From assembly GCA_027487555.1 (NCBI GenBank), contig JAIYDI010000022.1, positions 33,905 through 97,904 of the forward strand: a stretch of 64,000 nt of DNA, given 5' to 3'. The translations under genes and the position numbers were made by a program. Below the pieces are notes generated by a model. The model saw only the letters and a program-made list of their open reading frames with translations, ran no database searches and was not told where the DNA came from. The stretch is from Hyphomicrobiales bacterium (lineage in GTDB: Bacteria > Pseudomonadota > Alphaproteobacteria > Rhizobiales > Devosiaceae). Below are positions 10,397-19,014 of the stretch, piece after piece (position 1 is the stretch's first letter; each line of letters begins with the position of its first letter).

Positions 10397-10780
10397 CTAA
10401 CCCCAGAAGACGAGCTTGGCGATGGAACCAACGCCGACAATGACGATGGCCAAAGCGAAAATGGTGTTGGCGGCGTGCGCCAGCCGGTTGCGCGGACCTT
10501 CGCTCAGGTAGTCCTCGACGACATCGCCGATCCCGAGCCGCATATGTACCGCGACATTTACCAGCAGCAGCACGAGGATCACCGCCACCACCGGGTTGCG
10601 GACGATTTCCACCATGCCTTCGCGCCCAGCGCCTGCCAGACTTACGACAAACCAGGCAAAGAAGATCAGGAAGGCGATATTGAGCGCGCCGGTCGCGCGC
10701 TGCCAGATGAAGTGCTTGGTCGCCTCTTTCGCATCGCCATAATGCGTCTTCGGGTTCGAAATGGCTGATTTGTCGATCAT
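10397..10780 (-). CDS. sdhD: Succinate dehydrogenase membrane anchor subunit
   Basis: 127 aa from the ATG at 10778-10780, which overlaps the sdhC stop (ATGA). It has three hydrophobic helices (starting about residues 31, 62 and 101) and a conserved VHMRLGIGDVVEDYL segment that supplies the haem b ligand region and part of the quinone site. With SdhC it anchors SdhAB. A longer frame reading back through sdhC is a shadow. Confidence 0.93.
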   Translation of the reverse strand: MIDKSAISNPKTHYGDAKEATKHFIWQRATGALNIAFLIFFAWFVVSLAGAGREGMVEIVRNPVVAVILVLLLVNVAVHMRLGIGDVVEDYLSEGPRNRLAHAANTIFALAIVIVGVGSIAKLVFWG

Positions 10781-11163
10781 TTCAGCACCACGAACAGGAT
10801 CCAGCCGATAATGGTGATGCCCACCGATGCGCCCAGCTGCAGGCGCACCAGCAGCTCGCGGCCCACCGCATCCATGCCCTTGGTCAGGTCCCACACGAAA
10901 TGGCGCACCCCGCCCAGCATGTGGTGCACAAGGCTCCATGTGTAGCCGAACAGCACGATCTGGCCCAGCCAGCTGCCGAACAGCCAGTTGACGCCATCGA
11001 AGAAGCCGCCGCCGACGGCGGCCGCGAACAGCCACAGCACCAGCAGCGCCGTGCCGGCATAGTTCGCTACGCCCGTCGCGCGGTGCACGATGGACATGGT
11101 CATGGTGAGAGTGAAGCGATAGATCGAAAGATGCGGCGAAAGTGGCCGCGCACGAGAAGCCAT
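10777..11163 (-). CDS. sdhC: Succinate dehydrogenase cytochrome b556 subunit
   Basis: 128 aa. SPHLSIYRFTLTMTMSIVHRATGV is the SdhC quinone-site signature (Ser and Arg). HHMLGGVRHFVWD carries the axial haem His. Three transmembrane helices. It is the first gene of the sdhCDA-x-x-x-x-B operon, whose promoter should lie in 11164-11310. Confidence 0.96.
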   Translation of the reverse strand: MASRARPLSPHLSIYRFTLTMTMSIVHRATGVANYAGTALLVLWLFAAAVGGGFFDGVNWLFGSWLGQIVLFGYTWSLVHHMLGGVRHFVWDLTKGMDAVGRELLVRLQLGASVGITIIGWILFVVLK

Positions 11164-11313
11164 GTCTGTACGACCCTGCTGGCCCGAGTGAGACGGGCGC
11201 CCAGTTTGGAACGGTTCGAGACTTCTAGCGATGCGAAGCCCTTAGGTCAAAGCCTCAAGGCAGCTTCGTGAACGAAGGTGGCATGCGGCATGTGCGCCAC
11301 GCCAACCAGCCCT

Positions 11314-11562
11314 TCAATGGCGCGCGTCGGCATCGACGAGGTCGGGCGCCGTCCGCAGCGCTTCGAGGGTGAGCAGCAAGCTCAACACCCTGGCGCTGCG
11401 GAAGCCGGACGCTTCATCATTTGCGGGTTGGGGACGATCAACGGAGGGCCCATGCGAGAGCCATTTCCGCGGGAGGGGCTCGGCACGAGCCTCCCTGACG
11501 ATCCCGACGTTCGGCATGACCACTGTTGCGGCGATCACGAGCCCGGCGGAGATCCTGTCCAT
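11314..11562 (-). CDS. Possible small secreted protein
   Basis: 82 aa. It begins with a plausible signal (MDRISAGLVIAATVVMPNVGIV) and has a good Shine-Dalgarno (AGGGAAGGAAA) directly before the ATG. The mature part is not recognisable. Length and composition are consistent with a real gene, but there is no family support and part could be chance. Confidence 0.4.
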   Translation of the reverse strand: MDRISAGLVIAATVVMPNVGIVREARAEPLPRKWLSHGPSVDRPQPANDEASGFRSARVLSLLLTLEALRTAPDLVDADARH

Positions 11563-11727
11563 TTTCCTTCCCTCTGGTGCGGTCCGCCCGTGGCCGGGTT
11601 CCCGCTGCTTGACTTGACTGCTATCACCCCGGATCTGGCCTGGGCGTGAAGCCGTTATTCACAACGCATTCATTCAATGCTTGTGGCGAAATTTGGTTCC
11701 GTGCCCGGCCATCACGGGGATTTTGCA

Positions 11728-12309
11728 ATGCGTGATCGTGTCGTCGTCGAAAGTTCAGAAGTACTTGCGAGGAGCTGGGGCCTGTTGAAGCGCACGACGC
11801 TCCGCCTCTTGCGCCGCTCGGGCGAATGGCAGACGCAGGTGCGCGAGACCTATGATCGCGGCCACGGCGCCGCCATCCTGCTCTACAATCGCGCGCAATG
11901 CAGTGTCGTGCTGACAAGGCAGTTCCGCTTCCCCGTGTACTACAACGGCGAGGGCGGATGGCTGATCGAGGTGCCCGCCGGCAAGCTCGATGGCGACGAT
12001 CCGCTGACCTGCGCGAAAAAGGAAGCCGAGGAGGAAACCGGCTTCCGCGTCACGGCGGTCGAGCAGGTCTTCATGACCTATATGAGCCCCGGCTCGGTCA
12101 CCGAGAAGGTGGCGATGTTCCTCGCCGCATATGACGCGGAGTCGAGAGTTTCCATTGGCGGCGGCCTTGCCGACGAGGGCGAGGATATCGAGGTGCTCGA
12201 ACTGGCTTTCACCGACGCGATGCAAATGATCGCCACCGGCGAAATCGCCGATGCCAAGACCGTCATGCTGCTGCAGCACCTGGCGCTGTCGGGCCGGATG
12301 GCGGGGTGA
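11728..12309 (+). CDS. Nudix hydrolase, GDP-mannose pyrophosphatase (NudK) type
   Basis: I start at the ATG at 11728 (193 aa) because GGGGA precedes it; a frame 17 codons longer exists. VPAGKLDGDDPLTCAKKEAEEETGF is the Nudix box with the E-E-x-x-E-E arrangement that binds Mg. The preceding VLTRQFRFPVYYN and the following MSPGSVTEKV are typical of NudK/GDP-mannose hydrolases, which cleave nucleotide sugars to NMP and sugar-phosphate. Its last 52 bp are repeated at 12750-12801, see findings. Confidence 0.88.
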   Translation: MRDRVVVESSEVLARSWGLLKRTTLRLLRRSGEWQTQVRETYDRGHGAAILLYNRAQCSVVLTRQFRFPVYYNGEGGWLIEVPAGKLDGDDPLTCAKKEAEEETGFRVTAVEQVFMTYMSPGSVTEKVAMFLAAYDAESRVSIGGGLADEGEDIEVLELAFTDAMQMIATGEIADAKTVMLLQHLALSGRMAG

Positions 12310-12801
12310 GGAGTTGCGGGAAATCGGCTCGGACAGTTCGCAGTTCACGCTCTCGTCGGAGGAAATCCATGACATCCTCCACCAGCACATTGAGATGCCG
12401 GGCGACAAGCTCGTCAGCTATCTGCCGGTGCAGACTGTAACCGCTCTGCTCGGTCTTGCTGCCGACGAATATCTGGCATTGGCCGGACGGCACGGCCTTG
12501 TCGGCATTTGCCTCGATGCCCGCCACTGCGTCATTGCGTCGGGTGCGATCTACGTTTGGAAAGACGAGCCTCTGCAGCAGCTACTCAGTCACACTTCCGA
12601 CGCCGTCTCGCGGCAGATGGGCGGGCGAGCGCCGCTGGATTTCATCCAATACATCGCCGGCCACTGGGTCGACGAAGAGGGTGAATTGCTGCGCTTGATC
12701 CGCCTTTCATTTGGCGAATCCGAGACGCCGGAGAAAGCGGCAGGCGACTGACCGTGATGTTGCTGCAGCACTTGGTGCTGTCGGGGCGGATAGCGGGGTG
12801 A
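12258..12801 (+). repeat. 52-bp direct repeat: Nudix 3' end and its displaced copy
   Basis: Copy 1 (12258-12309) is the 3' end of the Nudix gene. Copy 2 (12750-12801) matches it at 46 of 52 positions, and four of the six changes are silent in the Nudix frame, so copy 2 looks like a formerly coding 3' end. The 440 bp between them hold the hypothetical gene. Confidence 0.85.
12314..12751 (+). CDS. Hypothetical protein inserted beside the Nudix gene
   Basis: The TTG at 12314 is preceded by GGGGTGAGGAG; with it the product is 145 aa (an ATG lies at HIEMPGD further in). No family recognised. It has an acidic helical N-terminus, an internal ARHCVIASGAIYVWKDE strand pair and an amphipathic helix near the end. 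It is enclosed by two copies of the 52-bp Nudix 3' end, which suggests it arrived as an insertion. Confidence 0.6.
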   Translation: MREIGSDSSQFTLSSEEIHDILHQHIEMPGDKLVSYLPVQTVTALLGLAADEYLALAGRHGLVGICLDARHCVIASGAIYVWKDEPLQQLLSHTSDAVSRQMGGRAPLDFIQYIAGHWVDEEGELLRLIRLSFGESETPEKAAGD

Positions 12802-12825
12802 CCGGCACTCCAGCGGGCCGGCACC

Positions 12826-13095
12826 AGTCAGGAATGACGCACCGAGTGGCGCTCAAAGTCGGGCTCCCTCTCCCGCCTGCGGGACTTCGAGCCGGTCCCG
12901 CGGGGAGCCGACGCGCCTGTGGCGCGACGGCAGGCGATGAAGGTGGCGCGGAGCGCCGGGTGAGGGGGGCCGCTTGCGCTAAGCCTCTACCGAGATTTGG
13001 GAATTCAACGCAAGGTGCACCCCCCACCCGCCCTTCGGGCACCCTCCCCCGCGGGCGGTGGAGGGCCCGACTGACGCCGCACGGGCAAAGTGGGA
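12826..13095. repeat. GC-rich intergenic palindromic repeat (family 1, copy a)
   Basis: The gap 12802-13164 has no gene. It holds a composite of inverted GC-rich modules: CTCCCTCTCCCGCCTGCGGG, then GATGAAGGTGGCGCGGAGCG, GGGTGAGGGGGGCCGCTTGC, a ~50-bp spacer, and an inverted part (CACCCGCCCTTCGGGCACCC). The same modules recur at 22322-22612 and 25511-25566. Likely non-autonomous dispersed repeats (BIME-like) that form hairpins at transcript ends. Confidence 0.8.
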
Positions 13096-13164
13096 CGCTC
13101 TCGACATAGCGACCCACCGTCATCGCCCGCCGCGCTTCCCATTCACCATTCCCCATTCGCACCC

Positions 13165-14178
13165 CTACCCCCGCACCTCCGCCCAACTGCCCGCGCGCTC
13201 GCTCTCGAAAATCGCGTCCAGCACCTTCATGTGCTTGATCGCGTCCTCGACGCCCCATTCGAGCGGCTTTTCGCCCAAGACCGCCCGGCAGAACGCATCG
13301 GCCTGCAGAGTGTACTGATCGCAGGGGGCGAACACTTCGCGTCGCGCCAGCGAGCCATCCGCCGCATAGCCCCTGTCGACGAGGATCGCCGTCGCCTTGT
13401 CCTCGGGCGCATTGAACGGAATGAGGATTTCCACCCGCCCCTTGGTGCCCATCAGTTCGAGCCGCTGGCTGCCCACCGATTGCGTCGAGCAGGTAAAACT
13501 CGCCTGCAGCCCGCCGCCGAAATCGAGCAGCACGGACGCGAGCCGATCCGTCTTCAGCTCGGGGTCGCGGTCGACCAGCGCCACAGCGCGCTTCGGCTCG
13601 CGATCGAACAGGAAGCGCGACGCCGTCACCGGATAGCAGCCGATATCATAGATACCGCCGCCGCCGATATCGGCTTGGTTGCGCACATTGGTCGGGTCGG
13701 TGAGGAAATAGGTGAACACCCCGCGGATCGCCCGCAACTCACCAAGTTCGCCCGAGCGCGCGATCTCACGTGCCCTCAGCCATTGCGGATGGTGCCGCAC
13801 CATGAAGGCCTCGGAGAACACGATGCCCGGCGGCAGGTCGCGCAACTGCTCGGCTTCTTTCGCGTCGAGCGCGATCGGCTTTTCGCACAGCACGTGCTTG
13901 CCGGCCCTCGCCGCCTGAAGCGTCAGGGGCACATGCAGATGGTTCGGCACGGGGTTGTAAACCGCGTCGATATCGGGGTCGGCGAGCAGGTCCTCGTAGG
14001 AGCCGTAGGCCCGCGCCCGGCCCGAAAGCCCAAGCGCCGCGATATAGGCCTCGGCCTTTTCCTCGGTGCGCGAGGCGACGGCGACCACCTCGCTCAGCTC
14101 CGATTTGAGGATGGCGGGCGTCACTTTCCTGAGCCCGATATTGGCGGTGGACAAAATCCCCCAGCGCACTTTCTTCAT
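13165..14178 (-). CDS. Gfo/Idh/MocA family oxidoreductase
   Basis: Start at the ATG at 14176-14178 (337 aa), with AGGGAG upstream; an 11-codon extension is unlikely. The N-terminal Rossmann fold is VRWGILSTANIG, and the family motif is GKHVLCEKPIALD (about 90-103). The C-terminal alpha/beta domain has GGGGIYDIGCYPV. These enzymes oxidise or reduce sugars or inositols with NAD(P). Substrate unknown; no catabolic neighbours to help. Confidence 0.93.
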   Translation of the reverse strand: MKKVRWGILSTANIGLRKVTPAILKSELSEVVAVASRTEEKAEAYIAALGLSGRARAYGSYEDLLADPDIDAVYNPVPNHLHVPLTLQAARAGKHVLCEKPIALDAKEAEQLRDLPPGIVFSEAFMVRHHPQWLRAREIARSGELGELRAIRGVFTYFLTDPTNVRNQADIGGGGIYDIGCYPVTASRFLFDREPKRAVALVDRDPELKTDRLASVLLDFGGGLQASFTCSTQSVGSQRLELMGTKGRVEILIPFNAPEDKATAILVDRGYAADGSLARREVFAPCDQYTLQADAFCRAVLGEKPLEWGVEDAIKHMKVLDAIFESERAGSWAEVRG

Positions 14179-14340
14179 TCTGTATCTCCCTCGCGTTTGG
14201 CATCGGCGCACTGCTCAGACAAGTGCCACCGGTTTTCCGGAGCGGCAGCGCGACACGGCTGCAGCCACCTAGCCCCGAGGCGGTCTCAGGGTAAAGCCGA
14301 ACCAATGACCTGAGCCGGCCTTCACCCCAACCCTGCCGTT

Positions 14341-14434
14341 CAATGTAAAGAACTCTTGACACAATGTCAGACGAGGCTTACATCGCCCTATGTCAAACAT
14401 GCTTTACATCGAAAGGTCCGCAAGGGAGCCCGCC
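14341..14434 (+). promoter_or_regulatory. Promoter with twin operators ATGTCA-N8-TTACAT
   Basis: A -35 TTGACA is at 14356-14361, with a weak -10 about 14379-14384. Two inverted-repeat operators of identical design lie at 14364-14383 and 14390-14409: ATGTCA, 8 bp, TTACAT, starting 26 bp apart. A further half-site ATGTAA is at 14343-14348. The first operator overlaps the -10, the second the probable transcription start, as for a repressor. The downstream XRE regulator is the obvious binder (inferred). Confidence 0.6.
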
Positions 14435-14875
14435 ATGTCCTATGAAGAGCGCAACGCCTGGGTCTTCGCTGGGGTCAGCATCCTCACCGGAATTTACTAC
14501 CTGTCGACCATGCTGGGTGGCGATCCGTCGGTGCCGTTGGTCGCGCGCGACTGGAAGACCGCCATGCTGACGACCATCGGCGGCGGCATCGTCGTCACCA
14601 TCGTGCTCAGTATCGCCGTCAACATCGTCTTCGGCATCGTCTCGGGCGATACGAAAACCACCTCCGATATCCGCGACCGGCAGATCAACCGCTTCGGCGA
14701 CTATGTCGGCCACAGCTTCGTCATCATCGGGGCAGTTGGCGCCTTGATCCTCTTGATGCTCGACATGCCCAGCTTCTGGGTGGCGCAGGCCATCTTCCTC
14801 GGCTTCTTCGCCTCGGGCTGCCTCAGTTCCATCGCCCGCATCGCGTCCTACCGCTTCGGATTTTCCCCGTGGTGA
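14435..14875 (+). CDS. Four-helix inner-membrane protein paired with XRE regulator
   Basis: I place the start at the ATG at 14435 (146 aa, AAGGGAG upstream) rather than 14390, which lies inside an operator. Four hydrophobic segments (residues ~11-28, ~44-68, ~92-112, ~115-135) and little else, typical of small membrane proteins encoded before a short Cro/CI-like regulator. The stop overlaps the regulator's start, so the two are coupled. Function unknown; possibly a membrane-stress sensor or the target that the regulator controls. Confidence 0.8.
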   Translation: MSYEERNAWVFAGVSILTGIYYLSTMLGGDPSVPLVARDWKTAMLTTIGGGIVVTIVLSIAVNIVFGIVSGDTKTTSDIRDRQINRFGDYVGHSFVIIGAVGALILLMLDMPSFWVAQAIFLGFFASGCLSSIARIASYRFGFSPW

Positions 14876-15087
14876 AACCCACCCGCGTCACCAACCGCCT
14901 CCGCGTGCTCCGCTTCGAGCACCAGGAAATGACCCAGGCCGATCTTGCGGCACGGCTCGGCGTCACGCGGCAGACCGTCATCGCCATCGAGCAGGGCCGC
15001 TACTCGCCCAGCCTCGAGATGGCCTTCCAGATCGCGCGCGTTTTCGGCGTCCCGCTCGAAGCCGTGTTCCAGTACGAAACGGATTGA
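14872..15087 (+). CDS. Short XRE-family helix-turn-helix regulator
   Basis: 71 aa from the GTG at 14872 that overlaps the previous stop (GTGA); a GTG one codon earlier is also possible. MTQADLAARLGVTRQTVIAIEQGRYSPSLEMAFQIARVFGVPLEAVF is a complete Cro/CI-type HTH as in stand-alone YgzD-like regulators. Probably represses its own operon through the twin operators at 14364 and 14390. Confidence 0.93.
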   Translation: MKPTRVTNRLRVLRFEHQEMTQADLAARLGVTRQTVIAIEQGRYSPSLEMAFQIARVFGVPLEAVFQYETD

Positions 15088-15091
15088 ACCC

Positions 15092-16066
15092 ATGCAGCCT
15101 CTCCCGACCACCATGCGCGCCGTGCACCAATCCGCCTATGGCGGCCCGGACGTGCTCGATATCGTCACCCTGCCCGTGCCGCAGCCGGGCCCCGGCGAAG
15201 TGCTCCTCCGCATCTTCGCCTCCGACGTCACCTCGGGCGATGCCCGCATCCGCGCCTTCAACGTTCCTGGCATCTTCTGGCTGCCCGGACGGCTCAGCCT
15301 CGGAATCTTCGGCCCCCGCAACACGCTCCCCGGCGTCGATTTCTCAGGCGAGATCATCGCGGTGGGTTCAGGCGTCACGCGCTGGCAGGTCGGCACCCGC
15401 GTCTTCGGCCAGCACGGCTTCTTTGGTTCCCATGCCGAATATCGGCTCCTGCCCGAAACGGCCGCCATGGCCGAAATCCCGGCTGGGCTGAGCTTCGCCG
15501 AAGCCGCGGCCCTGCCCTTCGGTGGCTTCACAGTGCTCGATTTCTTCAACCGCGGCCGTTACCGCAAGGGCGAAAGTCTCCTGGTCAATGGCGGCTCGGG
15601 CGCCGTCGGCGTCGCAGCCATCCAGATCGCCAAGGCCTATGGCTCGCCTGTCACCGCCATCAGCAGCACCCGCAACCTCGACACGCTCCGCGCCCTCGGC
15701 GCCGACACGGTGCTCGACTATACCGCGCCAGGCTTTGCCCTGCCGCAGAACGCCTTCGATGTCGTCTTCGACACGGTGGGCAACATGCGCTGGGCCGGAA
15801 TCGCCCCGAGCCTCAGGCCCGGCGGCCGCTTCTACGAGGCGGTGATCAGCGGCGGCCTGCTCCTCGATGCGCTCAGGAACGGCAAGCGCATGGTGATCGG
15901 CACCGGCAACCCCACGCCCGAAGGCGCGGCCGAACTCGCGCGCCTCGCATCCATGGGCGCATTGAAGCCCGTCATCGACTCACGCTTCGCCATGGCCGAT
16001 ATCCGCGCTGCCCATGCCCGGGTCGATACCGGCCGCAAGGTCGGCGCCGTGGTGCTCGAACTCTAG
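15092..16066 (+). CDS. Zinc-independent NAD(P)-dependent alcohol dehydrogenase / quinone reductase-like (MDR)
   Basis: ATG at 15092, 4 bp after the XRE stop (324 aa); a second ATG lies 7 codons on. The GroES-like N-terminal half (MRAVHQSAYGGPDVLDI, VPQPGPGEVLLRI, GVDFSGEIIAVG) is followed by a Rossmann half with VNGGSGAVGVAAIQIAKAYG. No catalytic-zinc Cys set, so it is the quinone oxidoreductase branch of the MDR superfamily. Likely reduces quinones or enones with NADPH. The short spacing suggests cotranscription with the XRE pair. Confidence 0.9.
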   Translation: MQPLPTTMRAVHQSAYGGPDVLDIVTLPVPQPGPGEVLLRIFASDVTSGDARIRAFNVPGIFWLPGRLSLGIFGPRNTLPGVDFSGEIIAVGSGVTRWQVGTRVFGQHGFFGSHAEYRLLPETAAMAEIPAGLSFAEAAALPFGGFTVLDFFNRGRYRKGESLLVNGGSGAVGVAAIQIAKAYGSPVTAISSTRNLDTLRALGADTVLDYTAPGFALPQNAFDVVFDTVGNMRWAGIAPSLRPGGRFYEAVISGGLLLDALRNGKRMVIGTGNPTPEGAAELARLASMGALKPVIDSRFAMADIRAAHARVDTGRKVGAVVLEL

Positions 16067-16073
16067 GTGTCTA

Positions 16074-16088
16074 GTCCCGGCATTTGAT
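16074..16088 (+). repeat. 15-bp repeat left of the SulP gene (IS remnant end)
   Basis: GTCCCGGCATTTGAT at 16074-16088 is identical to 18583-18597, where it belongs to the IS5-type transposase remnant. The two copies flank the SulP gene. Confidence 0.7.
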
Positions 16089-16181
16089 GGATCGGATCGC
16101 TGGCGCAGACCGCCGACTCCGGCGGCCATCGGGCGCATGATTGAAGGCTTTGGCCGGATGCTATCGGCCGGCGGCTGGGGC

Positions 16182-18356
16182 TCAGTTGGCCAACACCCGG
16201 ATCAGGCGATTGGCGCTCTGCAACCGTTCCGCGAGCACCCGCCCTAGGGCGCGGTGGAAAGCGGCCGCAGCCGCCGGCTGTTCGGCCTCGACCTTGTCGA
16301 GAGCGGCGCGGCTGAGCTTGAAGGCCACCACCGGCGTCCGCGCCAGCGCGGTGGCCGAGCGAGCCTCCCGTCCGTAGAACGCAACCTCGCCGAGGATTGC
16401 GCCGGGTCCGAAATCCATCAGCGCCAGCTGCCCATCGCGCTTGGTTTCGAGCAGCACTGATCCGTGGCCGGATTCGACGATCAGGATGTCGTCGGCGGCC
16501 GTGCCCTGAACGATCAGCCGCTCGTCGGCCCGATACTCCAGTCGCTCGAGATAGGGGAACACGGCACCGGCGAGTTCATCGTCTGCCAGCAGCGCGACCA
16601 GCGAGGCTTGGGCCGACACCCGTTCGGGCGGCGTCGCCGTCTCAGCACCGAGCAGTTCACCCTCGGCCCAGTTGAGCGCCGCCTCCAGGTCGGGCGCGAG
16701 GTGGAAGGGCGCGGTGCGGACATCAAGGCCGCCGGCAATGAGGCGCTGCGCCAGCGGTCCGAGGCCGGCGAAGACGACGCGGAAGCCGTCGCGTTCGGCG
16801 ATGCGGCGCAGGCGCTCGAAGCTGTGGATCGTCGACGAGTCCACCCCGGTGACGCGGCTGAAGTCGAGGATGGCGAACCAGGCTCCGTTGGCGCCCGCCG
16901 TCTCGGCCTGCCCGGCTATGCGCTGCGCGATCCGGTCGCTGGTGCCAAAGAAGATGAAGCCGGCCAGCTTGATGATGGTGATCGCCGCGCCGCGCCCCGC
17001 CATTTCGCGGCGGCGCTGCGGTGTGATGTTGCGCGAGTGGAGGTCTCGCCCCGTGGCGATGAAGCGCACGCCGTCGACCCGGGCATACTCGACTGCGAAC
17101 AGCACCAGCGCCGTCAACAGCCCCATTGCGATGCCAGCAGGAAGACCGGCAGTGATGCTGACCCCGAGAATAACGAGGATAATGGCGTATTCAGAGCGCC
17201 TAAGGGTGCGGATCGGCCGCACCAGCCAATCACTGGTGAGCGACACGCCGATCCAGATCAGCAGCGCGCCCAGCATAGGCACCGGCACCCGCGCAAAAAC
17301 CTGTGGGGCAAAGACCAGTGCCGCGATGGCGACCGCGCCGGTCACGACCCCGGTGGCACGATACCAGGCACCGAGGCGTTCGGCCAGCATGGTAGTCGAA
17401 ACTGCCGGAAAGCCGGGAATACCGCCAAACAGCCCAGAAAGCATGTTGCCGGCGCCCATGGAGCGTAGCTCGGCATTGAGGTCGATGTCGCGACGCGTGT
17501 CGAGCTCGATGCCGCTGACATTCATCATCGCGCCGGCCGTGGTGATGATGACCACGGACGGCGCAAACAGCAGCCCAGCGGCCACCGCCCCCCAGTCGAC
17601 ATTGCCGAGCTGATCGATACCCACCGGCGGCCAGCCCAACCCCGACGCCGGCACCACCGCCAGCCAGCCCAGCGCTTCCAGCTCGGGCTGCGACAGGCCC
17701 AGCGCCGCCACGGCGAGATTGAACAGCGCGATGGCCGCCAGCGCCCCGAGTGGCAGCGCGAGGCCCGAAGGGAGTCGGCGGTTGGCGAATTCGACGGAAA
17801 TGACGAAGCCGATAGCTGTGCCGACCTTCAGCAGCACGCCGAGATCGGCAAACTCGCCGAGGCGGTCCAGGCCAAGATGGCCACCGATAATGGTCTCAAG
17901 CCCGCCGGTGATCAGGTACCAGCCGGTAATGGCGAGAAAACCGGCAAACACCGGGAAGGGGACATAGCGCGTGATTCTGCCCAGCCGCAGCGTGCCGAGC
18001 ACCACCATCGCCACCCCGCACAGCAGGGTGCTGAGGCCGATGGTGACCAGGATGGTTGGCAGCAATCCGCTGCCCGGATCGCCGGAAAATGCTGCGGTCG
18101 CCGCGCCGGTCACCGCCGCAAGGGCGACGACGGAGATTTCCTGGGTGGTCGACACCTGGCCCGGCATAGTGCTGAGGAACGCAGTGGCGATCGGCATGAC
18201 AGCGGTGGCGAACAGGATGGCGCTCGCTAAAGGGATAAAGAACGGCAACAGGTCGCCGCGCGCCAGCAGGGCGCTATTGCCCAGCGCGAGGGCCACCGAC
18301 ATCAGGCCGCAAAGGACGCCCGTGACGGCAATGCTCACCGCGCGCTTAAAGTTCAC
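16182..18356 (-). CDS. SulP-family anion transporter with STAS and cyclic-nucleotide-binding domains
   Basis: 724 aa. Residues ~1-420 are about 12 transmembrane segments with the SulP/SLC26 pattern (FPVFAGFLAITGWYL, NMLSGLFGGIPGFPAVSTTM). Residues ~450-570 are a STAS domain (WFAILDFSRVTGVDSSTIHSF). Residues ~590-720 are a cNMP-binding fold (YRADERLIVQGTAADDILIVESGHG...ILGEVAFYGREARSATA). This fusion should make anion or bicarbonate/dicarboxylate transport respond to a nucleotide. 15-bp direct repeats lie on both sides. Confidence 0.92.
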   Translation of the reverse strand: MNFKRAVSIAVTGVLCGLMSVALALGNSALLARGDLLPFFIPLASAILFATAVMPIATAFLSTMPGQVSTTQEISVVALAAVTGAATAAFSGDPGSGLLPTILVTIGLSTLLCGVAMVVLGTLRLGRITRYVPFPVFAGFLAITGWYLITGGLETIIGGHLGLDRLGEFADLGVLLKVGTAIGFVISVEFANRRLPSGLALPLGALAAIALFNLAVAALGLSQPELEALGWLAVVPASGLGWPPVGIDQLGNVDWGAVAAGLLFAPSVVIITTAGAMMNVSGIELDTRRDIDLNAELRSMGAGNMLSGLFGGIPGFPAVSTTMLAERLGAWYRATGVVTGAVAIAALVFAPQVFARVPVPMLGALLIWIGVSLTSDWLVRPIRTLRRSEYAIILVILGVSITAGLPAGIAMGLLTALVLFAVEYARVDGVRFIATGRDLHSRNITPQRRREMAGRGAAITIIKLAGFIFFGTSDRIAQRIAGQAETAGANGAWFAILDFSRVTGVDSSTIHSFERLRRIAERDGFRVVFAGLGPLAQRLIAGGLDVRTAPFHLAPDLEAALNWAEGELLGAETATPPERVSAQASLVALLADDELAGAVFPYLERLEYRADERLIVQGTAADDILIVESGHGSVLLETKRDGQLALMDFGPGAILGEVAFYGREARSATALARTPVVAFKLSRAALDKVEAEQPAAAAAFHRALGRVLAERLQSANRLIRVLAN

Positions 18357-19014
18357 TCGTCACCGCAAAACGCCAAAGACCAGAACCTGCGAAAAATCCG
18401 CAGGCTTGGCAAGCCGATGTCGCGCATATTGCGCGGGTGGGGCCGCCCGCGTGGCACCAAGGGGAGCCCTGTTGGCCGAAGACCGGCATTGCTCAAGGCA
18501 GTCGGACGTCCTGTTTGACAGCCGGTTTACGGCGGAGAACGCGGCCCGGTCGAGCGCGAGGTCGACTGTGCGAGGGTGTTTGGTCCCGGCATTTGATCGT
18601 GCATCGTTTTCCTTGGCATGGAGGGACGTAATATGGGCCGGGTTCGACACGGGAGCGCATCGGCGTCGTATCCCTTGTCGGCCAGCACATGGCGGGCTTT
18701 GCCGGCACGCTCGAGCAAACTGAGCCAGAACCGCCAGTCATCGACCCGCCGGGCTCCCGGCTGGTTCTGGGGAACAAAGGGCTCAATCGCCGGCCATTGC
18801 GCATCGTTATGCCAGAACAGACCGCTCGTCTCGCCTCCATGTCCTTCAGGACATCGGAATCACGATTTGCCCAACTATTTCGACCGAGTGATTGGGTATC
18901 GACCCTAAAGCGCTTTCAGGAAAAGCTGCATGACTTTTCCACCTCGAAAGCAAGACCAGACAAAGACTTAGATCATTTCATCGTTTCAGGTGAAACGTGG
19001 AATGATCTGAAGCC
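18357..19014. other. Gene-free gap: IS remnant and an intergenic repeat
   Basis: No credible gene. It holds the IS5-type remnant (18580-18822) and, at about 18910-19013, a repeat of the type GCGCTTTCAGGAAAAGCTGC ... GACTTTTCCACCTCG ... ending with a hairpin CATTTCATCGTTTCAGGTGA/AACGTGGAATGATC. A related copy is at 40867-40940. Confidence 0.65.
18580..18822 (-). pseudogene. IS5-type transposase remnant with internal deletion
   Basis: On the minus strand one frame reads a transposase N-terminal segment (FWHNDAQWPAIEPFVPQNQ, GARRVDD) joined directly to an internal segment (HVLADKGYDADALP) that carries the DDE-type ADKGYDA motif. The ~100 residues normally between are missing, and the part after KGYDADALP is garbled. 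There are no intact ends. A decayed insertion sequence. Confidence 0.75.

Noticed and set aside
8423..10768. 781-codon plus-strand frame opposite sdhA and sdhD
   Set aside because: Long only because high-GC antisense frames lack stops; composition is shadow-like and sdhA is unambiguous.
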